Shown in pieces: positions 51,014-58,755 of a DNA stretch of 64,000 bases (position 1 is the first letter of the stretch; the number at the start of each line of letters is the position of its first letter). The notes under the pieces were generated by a model. The model was given only the letters and a program-made list of their open reading frames with translations, was not told where the DNA came from and did no database searches. The position numbers were made by a program, and so were the translations under genes. This stretch comes from Vulcanimicrobiota bacterium (GTDB lineage: Bacteria > Vulcanimicrobiota > Xenobia > Xenobiales > Xenobiaceae). The stretch covers positions 58,488-122,487 of the forward strand of contig CALUQR010000005.1 in the NCBI GenBank assembly GCA_944322965.1. Reading direction: 5' to 3'.

Positions 51014-51865
51014 ATGACGCAGGCGCTCTATCTCATCGATACTATGTATCTCCTCTTTAAGAGCTTCTACGCTCTGGGGAAGAGGGCTAGTCTCACTAGC
51101 CCCGACGGTCTCCCCACCGGTGCTCTCTACGGTCTGAGGAAGAGCTTAGATACGATGCGCCAACACTTTCCTATGCGCTATGGCGTCTGCGTCTTCGACT
51201 CTGAAAAGCCGGTCTTCCGTTGCCAACTCTCACCCCAATATAAGGCCAATAGGCCCCCCGTCGACCCCGACCTCAAACGCCAGATACCCTACGCCCTCCA
51301 GCTTTGCCAGGCCCTGGGTTATCCCATCGCCCACGCCGAAGGCTTCGAAGCTGACGACGTCATAGCGACCATCACCCGCCAAGCCCTAGGACAGGGCTGG
51401 AGCGTGCGCATCGTCTCTAAAGATAAAGATCTGGCCCAACTGCTCGACCTCCAAGGGGATGTGGCCCAAGTGATGCTCGAAGGGCAGAAAGAGACCCTCT
51501 ACCTCGACCGGCTCAACTGTCAAGAGAAGTATGGGGTGCCCGCCCGCCTCATCCGCGATTGGCTGGCTCTGATGGGCGATAGTAGCGACAATATTATCGG
51601 ACTGCGCGGCGTAGGCCCCAAGACGGCCGCCGCCCTGCTCAACCGCTGCGGCTCCCTAGAGGCGCTCCTGCAAAACCCCGCCAGCGCCGGACGCTTCGCG
51701 CAAGCGCTCCAAGAGAATAGAGCCCAACTGGAACTGAACCGCTGCCTCACCAGCCTCGACCACGAAGCGCCCCTGCCCTGGAAACTGGAGAGCCTGGAGA
51801 CCTTCACTATTAACCCACCTACGGAGATCCCAACCCTTTTTGCGTCATTAGGGTTTAAGCTCTAG
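51014..51865 (+). CDS. Stand-alone 5'-3' exonuclease (PolA N-domain type)
   Basis: A flap-nuclease-family protein without a polymerase domain. The acidic metal ligands are visible in LIDTMYLLFKSF, YGVCVFDSEKP, AEGFEADDVIATI and VSKDKDLAQLL, with the helix-hairpin-helix segment DNIIGLRGVGPKTAAALL for DNA binding. At 283 residues it compares with free-standing ExoIX/YpcP-like proteins, which help remove RNA primers. It ends 12 nt before repeat array 3. Confidence 0.92.
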   Translation: MTQALYLIDTMYLLFKSFYALGKRASLTSPDGLPTGALYGLRKSLDTMRQHFPMRYGVCVFDSEKPVFRCQLSPQYKANRPPVDPDLKRQIPYALQLCQALGYPIAHAEGFEADDVIATITRQALGQGWSVRIVSKDKDLAQLLDLQGDVAQVMLEGQKETLYLDRLNCQEKYGVPARLIRDWLALMGDSSDNIIGLRGVGPKTAAALLNRCGSLEALLQNPASAGRFAQALQENRAQLELNRCLTSLDHEAPLPWKLESLETFTINPPTEIPTLFASLGFKL

Positions 51866-51877
51866 CTGCCTTGGGAT

Positions 51878-52470
51878 AATTCGGAATTCGTAATTCGGAA
51901 TGCGTGAGCCGCCTGAACGGCGGCAATGCGTAATTAGGAATGCGTAATGCGTAATTAGGAATGCGTAATGCGAAATTGGGGGCGTCGGCGGAAGGGCAAG
52001 CTATGGCCCTAACCTTGGTTTCGGCGGTGAATTAGGGACGAGATGACGGAGACTTAATGGCTTGCTGATTCCGACAGGCACTTGGCTGAAGAGAAAATCG
52101 TCTTGGAGTGCGCGGCACGCGCCGCGAGGGAGGCAAAGCCTCCTGCGATTTTGGCATAGGTTCAGCTACTTCCGGATCTGCTAAGTCATTAGAAAGAGCC
52201 GTTTAATTCCGCATTACGCATTGCGCATTCCGCATTGCTAGCCGCCTTTGGCGGCTAGCGCGATTCTTCCGTATGCTCAGTTACTCCCGGATCCGCCAAG
52301 CCATTGGCAAACGCCACCTAATTCCGAACTACGCATTAAGCATTCCGCATTGCCGCCGGCCGTCCCGGCGGCTAGCGCGATTCTCCCATAAGTTCAGCCA
52401 CTCTCGGATCCGCTAAGCTACTAACAAGAGCCATTTAATTCCGAATTACGAATTCCGCATTCCGAATTAG
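51878..52470. repeat. Heptamer array with four interspersed units, both orientations (array 3)
   Basis: Eight consecutive heptamers (AATGCGT, AATTAGG and variants) at about 51925-51976. A diverged forward copy of the core lies at about 52070-52100 (CTTGGCTGAAGAGAAAATCG). Three reverse copies have CCGGATCT (52172), CCGGATCC (52287) and TCGGATCC (52404), 115 and 117 bp apart, each followed by reverse heptamers. GC hairpins such as GCTAGCCGCC with GGCGGCTAGC (about 52237-52259) separate them. I see no gene in 51866-52516. Confidence 0.85.
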
Positions 52471-52516
52471 GTTTCTGAATTCCGAATTATTCCAGCGCGA
52501 AGGAGAGACTCGTTTT

Positions 52517-53869
52517 ATGGCTACCTTACTGGAAGAGATCTTGCCTCTTTATTGGAAGGCTTATAAAGAGGGTTGTTTGAGCGAAGATGAGTTGCAAGCT
52601 TTACAAGTTCAGTTGCAGATGAGCGAGGAGGAGTTAGTTAGCTTTAAGACGGGCTCTAACTCTTGTCCGGCTTGTAAGGATACTTTTAAACCCTTGCGCG
52701 GAGTAGATGGTAAGGTCCGTTGCGCTCGCTGCGGGTGGGTCTTGCGGGCTCCGGAGAGAGAGCCCGAGGAAGGGGAGGAGGCGGCCAAGCTGGCGATAGA
52801 GGTGATAGAGCCCGACGCCGTAGCCGAGTCTACGCCCGGTTCCTGGCATCCTTGTCAGGAGTTGGAAAAAGATACTCTCGAAAATCCCTGGACTTATCCC
52901 ACCCGGGGCTGGAAATGTAGCCATTGTGGCGCCCTGTGGGCCACCCACCAAGCGGAACTCTCCACTTGTCCCCTCTGCCAGCATCCCTTAGAGGCCGCCG
53001 AGAAACCCCTCTGGCCCCAGCCGGACGCCTCCATGATGCGCTTAAGTTCCGAAGCCCAAGTGCGCAGCTCTCTATTAGATTGGGCCGTCCAGTTTAAATC
53101 TTCTCCAGAGTGGATAGATAAGATCGAAAAGGCTACTTTAAGCCCCGTCTACTTACCCTATTGGCTCTATCAAGGCCAGGTCAAAGTCACCACCCAGTCT
53201 AGGATCACGCGCCATTTTAGGGAAAGGAATAGGTACCAATATTTCTCCGATACCTTCCAGAACGACTATCTAAACTACTGGGTCCCGGCCGGATCCGGGC
53301 CGATCTTGGCGCTACTCAGCCGCCTGCCCCATCCCGATCCGGGGCGACTGATTGAACTCTCGGAGGCTAACTTACAAGAGCTGCCCCTAGGTTGCGACGC
53401 CAGCCGCGGGGCGCAGAGTTGGAAGATAGCCGACGCCCGGGTGCGGGACGTCGCGGCCACTCAAGCGCGCACCTTGGTTAAAGGGGAGTTGATGAAATTA
53501 AATACGGAGTACCTGAACCGGGAGTTTAAATTGGTGGCGGCGCCCTACTGGCTCTTAAGTTATGAGGAGGGGGGCCAAAACTATTGGGCCTTAGCGCCCG
53601 ATTGGGCTCCCGATAAGGTCGTCGGGACCTCGCCCTTTAAGTTGCCTACCCGGCAAACCTTCTCCAACTCCGATAGAATTTGGCAGTTCCTGGCTATAGG
53701 CGTAATGCCGCTCTTAGCCTTGATCTTAATCTGCCTCCTCTGGCCCCACCAACCTTACGGGACTGCGGGGATAATCTTAATCCTCATGTTGGTAGTAATA
53801 GTCTTTTTTACCATACCTGCCAGTTGGAAACCCCAAGCTCTCGGTGATAGGACCCAAGATATATGGTAA
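52517..53869 (+). CDS. Zinc-ribbon protein with C-terminal membrane helices
   Basis: Two zinc-ribbon-like segments (SCPACKDTF with RCARCGWVL, and WKCSHCGALW with TCPLCQHPL) are followed by a beta-rich region with two similar pieces, SPVYLPYWLYQGQVKVTTQS and APYWLLSYEEGGQNYWALAP. Two transmembrane helices close the protein (about 393-413 and 418-437). The arrangement resembles uncharacterised zinc-ribbon membrane proteins with a PYWL motif. AAGGAGAG precedes the ATG. Function unknown. It is the third zinc-ribbon protein in this window. Confidence 0.68.
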   Translation: MATLLEEILPLYWKAYKEGCLSEDELQALQVQLQMSEEELVSFKTGSNSCPACKDTFKPLRGVDGKVRCARCGWVLRAPEREPEEGEEAAKLAIEVIEPDAVAESTPGSWHPCQELEKDTLENPWTYPTRGWKCSHCGALWATHQAELSTCPLCQHPLEAAEKPLWPQPDASMMRLSSEAQVRSSLLDWAVQFKSSPEWIDKIEKATLSPVYLPYWLYQGQVKVTTQSRITRHFRERNRYQYFSDTFQNDYLNYWVPAGSGPILALLSRLPHPDPGRLIELSEANLQELPLGCDASRGAQSWKIADARVRDVAATQARTLVKGELMKLNTEYLNREFKLVAAPYWLLSYEEGGQNYWALAPDWAPDKVVGTSPFKLPTRQTFSNSDRIWQFLAIGVMPLLALILICLLWPHQPYGTAGIILILMLVVIVFFTIPASWKPQALGDRTQDIW

Positions 53870-53902
53870 AATACTTGAAATTTAAGTTGAGGTTTACGAT
53901 AG

Positions 53903-54433
53903 ATGTCTAAAAAATATTATTTAGCTATAGCCCTGGTTTTAGTAGTGGGCTTAGCCCTAGTCAGCTGGTTCTCTATGGAAGAGCCCTTGCAGGCGGCGGG
54001 AAATTACGGCAGCTTGCCCCGCTTAGTCGGTAAGAGCTACGACGGCCAGAAGGTCGACACCCAAGCTCTGCGCGGGAAGGTCTTAATAGTCGACCTCTGG
54101 GCTACCTGGTGCCCGCCCTGCCGCAAGGAGATCCCCCACTTTATCGCTTTGCAAAAGGCCTACGGTCCCAAGGGGCTGCAGATTATCGGCCTCTCTATGG
54201 ATAATGAAGAGGCGCAACATACCCAGTTCGCTAAGAGCCAAGGTTTAAATTACCCCTCCATCTTCTTACCTAACGGCCACCAGAAGTTGCTGGACGACTT
54301 AATGAAGGTCATTGGCCCCGTAGAGGGGATCCCCACCACCTTAATCGTCGACCGCCAAGGTAAGATCGTCACTAAACATGTAGGTTACGCCGACCAGGCC
54401 TTCTTTGAAGCCCAGATTAAAAAGCTGCTCTAA
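53903..54433 (+). CDS. TlpA/ResA-like thiol-disulfide oxidoreductase
   Basis: An N-terminal membrane anchor or signal (residues 5-24, YYLAIALVLVVGLALVSWF) and a thioredoxin fold with the redox site WCPPC (ATWCPPCRKE) and the cis-proline segment GIPTTLIVD. Such proteins reduce disulfides outside the membrane, for example in cytochrome c maturation; no such genes are nearby. Its 3' end overlaps the convergent broken subtilase gene by 4 nt. Confidence 0.9.
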   Translation: MSKKYYLAIALVLVVGLALVSWFSMEEPLQAAGNYGSLPRLVGKSYDGQKVDTQALRGKVLIVDLWATWCPPCRKEIPHFIALQKAYGPKGLQIIGLSMDNEEAQHTQFAKSQGLNYPSIFLPNGHQKLLDDLMKVIGPVEGIPTTLIVDRQGKIVTKHVGYADQAFFEAQIKKLL

Positions 54434-55741
54434 GCTTTTATGTTTTCTACCGCCTGCAGAGGGTCGATAGAACCTGCGCCCACGGAATGGCGCCTAAAGA
54501 GGCCGGGCATGGGCTGGGCGCTATCCAGCAAGGCCTCTTTGACCTCTTGGGGGGTGAGGTCGTCCTGGACCTGCTTTAAGATAGCTACCATACCGGCCGC
54601 GAAGGGGGCGGCCATAGAGGCCCCCGACATGGCTACGTAACTGGCGCTATCTTTGGCGCAGGAGACGATATCGACGCCCGGGGCGGCAATATCGGGCTTA
54701 GCTAACTTATCGAAGCGCGTGGGGCCGCGGCTACTAAAGAGGGCCGGGGCGTCGTCATCGCGCTCAGGGGTACCGCGGTCGTTGAGGGCGGCTACCGTAA
54801 TGGCGTCGGGCGCATTGCCGGGAGAGGTCACTGCGAAGGGGAGGGGACCGTTATTGCCGCTGGAGACGGTGACCGTCAAACCCTCCTGGACCGCGAGCTG
54901 GACGGCCATGGTCAGATAATCTTGGGAGGCGGGCTTAGTGATGGGGTGGCCCAGGGAGAGGTTTAAAACGTCGATCCCGTACTTATCCTTATTCTGAACC
55001 GCCCAGTCGATGCCCTTAATAATCTGGTGGTCGCTGCCCTTCATCTTACTATTCTAAGACTTTGACCCCTACTAAGTTGGCTTCGGGAGCTACGCCTACG
55101 TAGCGCCCCTCGCTGCTCGTCCCGTCGCCGGCGGCGATACCCGCGCAATGGGTGCCGTGACCGTGGTCGTCGTAAGGCTCCGGGCGATCGTTTACGAAAT
55201 CCTTGAAGGCTACGATGCGATCTTTAATGTCGGGATGGGGAGCGATACCCGTATCCAGGATGCAAATGCAGCTGCCCTGGCCCGTATACCCTTGGGCGTG
55301 CAACTCTTCCGCCCCTAAAAGCTGGTTCTGAGGCTTAAAGATCTGGGTCTGGGGATTGCCAAACTTAGGCTGGAACTCCTGACCCTCACAGATACTCATC
55401 GACTGGGGATCGTCGGGCGTAAAGCTCAAAAGCCCCTGGCGCTGGGCGTCCTCTAACTGGGAGAGGGTCACCTCATCGCTAGCATCCAAGGTCAGAGCGC
55501 AGCCCTTAATGATGGGCAGCTCGTCGACCTGGTTGCGCTCATTATTGGCCAGGACCTGAGCCTTAAAGTCCTGCATAGCCTGGCGATCGAGCCCGCTCAC
55601 TATGAAGCTGCGACTGCCGCCCAGAGTGCAACTATCCTGGGGCGCCGAGGGAGAAGCGGACTCAGCCTCTACGGCCGGAGCCTTAAAAGTAGGGACTTCG
55701 TAGCGCCCCATCTGGGGCACACCCAGGGCCTTTATATCCAT
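54430..55741 (-). pseudogene. Frameshifted subtilisin-like protease (S8)
   Basis: The N-terminal piece (55049-55741, 230 residues) holds the I9-like propeptide, the Asp (CILDTGIAPHPD) and the His (HGHGTHCAGIAAGDG). The C-terminal piece (54430-55044, 204 residues) holds the Ser (SGASMAAPFAAG) in another frame. Aligned with the intact paralogue at 44341, removing one T near 55050 (in GAATAGTAAG on the coding strand) restores LESKMKGSDHQIIKGI with the same length as the paralogue's LDRYNTGYDSNIIKGI. It is either a recent pseudogene, a sequencing error, or two proteins made from separate starts. The -10 region upstream is also poor. Confidence 0.85.
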
Positions 55742-56014
55742 AACTCTACCTGCAACCCTCTCCGCAACTAAATCTAATATCTTCTCTACTATATTTACCG
55801 AAAACGGCCCCCAGAAGCTACCCCGGAGCGGGCTTAAATTTTGCCAAAAAGTTAATTACTAGTAATAATAATTAAATTAAACTTTAGGTTTAGGGACCGT
55901 CTAGAGGGAGAGAGCTTAAGCTCTTCGGGCTCCCCCAATTGGAAGGGCAGGGGGCTACCCTCTAACTGAGAAGAGCGCTCCACCTAGAAGTTAGTGAGGA
56001 GAGGGTAGAGGAAG

Positions 56015-56707
56015 ATGCCTAAGATTAGTAACGACTGGTTAGAGGTCATCGGCGCGGAATTTCACAAGGAGTATTACCTCCAATTGCGCCAGGCGCTCAT
56101 CCGCGAGTATCGGACCCAAACTATCTTCCCGCCCGCGGACGACATCTTTAACGCTTTCCACTTTACCCCCTTCCATCGCGTCAAGGTCCTCATCTTAGGG
56201 CAGGACCCCTACCATAACTTCGATCAGGCCTTGGGCTTAAGTTTCGCCGTCTCCCCCCGCCAAAAGAGGTTGCCCCCCTCCCTAGTCAATATCTTTAAAG
56301 AGCTCCACGACGATATAGGTTGCCCCATCCCTAAGAGCGGTTGGCTTAAAAAATGGGCTCTGCAAGGGGTCTTGCTCTTAAATGCCGTCCTGACCGTCCG
56401 AGCCCACCAGGCCTTCTCCCATAGTCACTTGGGTTGGCAAAATTTTACCGACGCCGTCATTAAAGCGGTCAATACTATCGATCGTCCGGTAGCCTATCTC
56501 CTCTGGGGTAAGCCCGCCCAAGCTAAGTTGGAGCTAATAACTAATCCCCGCCACTTGGTTATCTGTTCCCCCCATCCTAGCCCCCTCTCCGCCTCCCGCG
56601 GCTTCTTTGGCAGTCGCCCATTCAGTAAGGTCAATAAGTTCTTAGAGGAACACGGCGAGAGGCCCATCGATTGGTCTATCAGTGAGCGCGAAGGGCAGGA
56701 GTTATAA
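56015..56707 (+). CDS. ung: Uracil-DNA glycosylase (family 1)
   Basis: Ung removes uracil from DNA to start base-excision repair. The water-activating motif GQDPYH (VLILGQDPYHNFDQA) and the leucine loop HPSPLSASRGFFG are both intact, as is LLLNAVLTVRAHQAFSH. The 230 residues are standard. GAGGAAG lies before the start. It stands alone, with about 150 nt of gene-free sequence upstream. Confidence 0.97.
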   Translation: MPKISNDWLEVIGAEFHKEYYLQLRQALIREYRTQTIFPPADDIFNAFHFTPFHRVKVLILGQDPYHNFDQALGLSFAVSPRQKRLPPSLVNIFKELHDDIGCPIPKSGWLKKWALQGVLLLNAVLTVRAHQAFSHSHLGWQNFTDAVIKAVNTIDRPVAYLLWGKPAQAKLELITNPRHLVICSPHPSPLSASRGFFGSRPFSKVNKFLEEHGERPIDWSISEREGQEL

Positions 56708-56764
56708 AGAGGGCTTCCTAAACCCACCCCCAGTTTATACGTCGCTCGGGAGGTACTAAAAGGC

Positions 56765-57430
56765 ATGAAATTGACCCCAGAACAGATCTTAGAGATCTTC
56801 AACTTCCGTCACGCCTGTAAGAAATTTGACGGCCGGCCGCTCCCCGAAGCGGAGTGGAATACCATCTTGGAGGCTGGGCGTCTCTCGCCTAGCTCCTTTG
56901 GCTATGAGCCCTGGCACTTCGTAGTCGTCCAAAAGCGGGAACTCTTAGAGAAGCTCTACCCCTGGACTTGGGGCGGCCAGCGGACGCTCTATAATGCCAG
57001 CCACCTTCTAATTATCTTGGCTAGGCGTCAGCGCGATCTCCAGCCCGACTCCCAGTATTTGGGCCATATGATGCGCGACGTCTTGGGGCTCACCCCCGAA
57101 TTATGCCAAGCTAGGGAGGAGCGCTACGCCACTTGGCAAGAGCGCGATTTCGACCTCACCCAAGAGCGCCCCGTCTTCGACTGGGCCTGCAAACAGAGTT
57201 ATATCGCTTTAGCCAATATGATGACCGTGGCCGCCAGCTTGGGCGTCGATTCTTGTCCCATCGAGGGCTTTAAACGGACGGAAGTGGAGCGCATCCTCCA
57301 GGAAGAGGGTATCTTAGAGCCCCAACACTTTGGAGTGGCCGTCATGGCTACCTTCGGCTACCGGGCCGAAGCGCCCCATCGCCCCAAAACGAGGCAGAGC
57401 TTAGGGGAGATTACCACCTGGGTCCGCTGA
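56765..57430 (+). CDS. Nitroreductase family NAD(P)H-dependent oxidoreductase
   Basis: A cytosolic FMN-dependent nitroreductase of NfsB type: FNFRHACKKFDGRPLPE, LEAGRLSPSSFGYEPWHFVVV, and SLGVDSCPIEGFKRTEVERIL followed by FGVAVMATFGYRA. Substrates may be quinones, nitroaromatics or pteridines. AAAAGG lies just upstream of the ATG. It is separated by 54 nt from the cupin gene, possibly in one transcript. Confidence 0.92.
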   Translation: MKLTPEQILEIFNFRHACKKFDGRPLPEAEWNTILEAGRLSPSSFGYEPWHFVVVQKRELLEKLYPWTWGGQRTLYNASHLLIILARRQRDLQPDSQYLGHMMRDVLGLTPELCQAREERYATWQERDFDLTQERPVFDWACKQSYIALANMMTVAASLGVDSCPIEGFKRTEVERILQEEGILEPQHFGVAVMATFGYRAEAPHRPKTRQSLGEITTWVR

Positions 57431-57484
57431 GGGAGCGAGGGAGGAGAGGTTACTCTCTTCAGATAGAAATGAGGTATTTTAATT

Positions 57485-57838
57485 ATGGTTCGCCGTGAAC
57501 AGATCCGAGAAGCTGCCAATTTAGAAGGGGGCAAGGGCAAGGCCTTTATCTGCCAGATCGTCACCCCCCAAGAGTTGCATGGCAGCGCCAAATTGTACGC
57601 TAAGGTAGTCTTGCCCCCCGGCTCTAGCGTGGGCTGGCACCGCCACGTCCGGGAGACGGAGCCTTACTACATCCTCAAAGGGCAGGCCGACTTTATCGAT
57701 AACGACCGCAGCGTAACTAAGGTGGGACCCGGAGACTGCTGCTTAATCGAAGAGGGTCAATATCACAGCCTAGAAAATAATTATGGCGAAGACGTAGAGT
57801 TTATGGCCTTAATCGTCAACGTCCCCGAATCCAACTAG
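57485..57838 (+). CDS. Small cupin-domain protein
   Basis: A 117-residue single cupin barrel. Motif 1 is GWHRHVRETEPYYILKG (two His and one Glu as metal ligands) and motif 2 GDCCLIEEGQYHSLEN. Such proteins bind a metal and act as sensors, isomerases or dioxygenases; function cannot be assigned further. Confidence 0.87.
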   Translation: MVRREQIREAANLEGGKGKAFICQIVTPQELHGSAKLYAKVVLPPGSSVGWHRHVRETEPYYILKGQADFIDNDRSVTKVGPGDCCLIEEGQYHSLENNYGEDVEFMALIVNVPESN

Positions 57839-57850
57839 GTTAGAGTAAGT

Positions 57851-57921
57851 AAAAAGCGCCGCAGTCCCAGCACTCCGGCGCTCTGAAAAGAAAAACCGTC
57901 AAAGTTTGCACGTTAACGGTT
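57851..57921 (-). terminator. Tandem terminators of the initiator tRNA
   Basis: On the minus strand, AACCGT with ACGGTT is followed by a T-rich run. Further on, AGCGCCG with CGGCGCT is followed by five T residues. Both lie downstream of tRNA-fMet. Confidence 0.7.
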
Positions 57922-57927
57922 CCTAAA

Positions 57928-58004
<77 letters not shown>

Positions 58005-58053
58005 ATATTCGGCTTTTCTTTAGCGGCTTGGCTTATCTCTCACCGCCTCACGG

Positions 58054-58082
58054 AGTATAGCTTAGAGGCCTAGGAGTGTCAA
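58054..58082 (-). promoter_or_regulatory. Promoter of initiator tRNA-Met
   Basis: On the minus strand TTGACA (58077-58082) and TATACT (58054-58059) are spaced 17 nt. The -35 box lies directly after the stop of the 58087 gene. Confidence 0.85.
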
Positions 58083-58086
58083 GGGG

Positions 58087-58587
58087 TTAAACTAAATTTT
58101 CTGCTTCTTTTTTCTCGGACTCCGTCGGCAGCTCCGGTTGGGCGGCGTGGGAGACGGCTCCCACCATGGCTAAGACTATAGCTCCCAGGATAAAGTAGGG
58201 TAGGAGGAGGGCTAAGATGTAGGCCGCCCGCGAGAGGAAGGAGGGGTTAACCGGGGCTTGGGGGATGCCTACTAGGGGCACCTTCTTAGCTAAGAGGAGG
58301 CGGATGGTATAATCTTCGGAGACGTTGCGCACTAAGTAGCGCTCCCCCTCCGTCTGGACGTAGAGTAAGTCGTTATACATCTCTACCTGGCGGATCTTCT
58401 GGGCCTGGAGGTCGGCTACAAATTGGTTGTAGTTCTTCTCTAAGCCGGGTTGGCGGGCCTGACGTTGCCAGCCGCTCAAAAGCCAGGTGAGGGAGAGGGA
58501 TAAGAAGAGGAGGCAGATTAAGGCTAGGGCGATAAGGCGTCCCGGCTTAGTGGGGAGGGCGCGGCGTGTACTCTTTTTTGGGGCCAT
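58087..58587 (-). CDS. Stand-alone FtsH extracellular-domain-like membrane protein
   Basis: A 166-residue protein with two transmembrane helices (about 17-38 and 120-145) enclosing a domain that resembles the FtsH N-terminal external domain: YNQFVADLQAQKIRQVEMYN, then LLYVQTEGERYLVRN. The AAA ATPase and zinc-protease domains of FtsH are missing, and the frame ends in a natural polar tail, so it is not simply truncated. It may bind or regulate a full FtsH elsewhere. Confidence 0.72.
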   Translation of the reverse strand: MAPKKSTRRALPTKPGRLIALALICLLFLSLSLTWLLSGWQRQARQPGLEKNYNQFVADLQAQKIRQVEMYNDLLYVQTEGERYLVRNVSEDYTIRLLLAKKVPLVGIPQAPVNPSFLSRAAYILALLLPYFILGAIVLAMVGAVSHAAQPELPTESEKKEAENLV

Positions 58588-58755
58588 GGGGGCCAGTTCT
58601 CCCTAGATAGTAGCTGATCCCTTTTAATAAGTAGGGAAGCTCGGCTTAGGGGCTCTAAGGGGACGGAGGCTTTGAGCTTAAGCAGGAAAAATTACTCTCT
58701 AGCAACAAGCCCCTGGGCCGGGGGAATCGCATCTATTTGACGCTTATTGAAGAAG

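Noticed and set aside
43850..52470. The repeat arrays as CRISPR loci
   Set aside because: Units are 113-117 bp apart and built from 7-bp repeats and a diverged core. The intervening parts are hairpins, not unique spacers, and no cas genes are present.
55040..55060. Programmed ribosomal frameshift in the second subtilase
   Set aside because: There is no slippery heptamer or stimulatory structure at the site, and two stops follow directly. A plain indel is simpler.
55819..55847. Promoter of the broken subtilase by analogy with its paralogue
   Set aside because: The TTGGCA box is present but the -10 at the right spacing reads GGGGTA, not a credible match.
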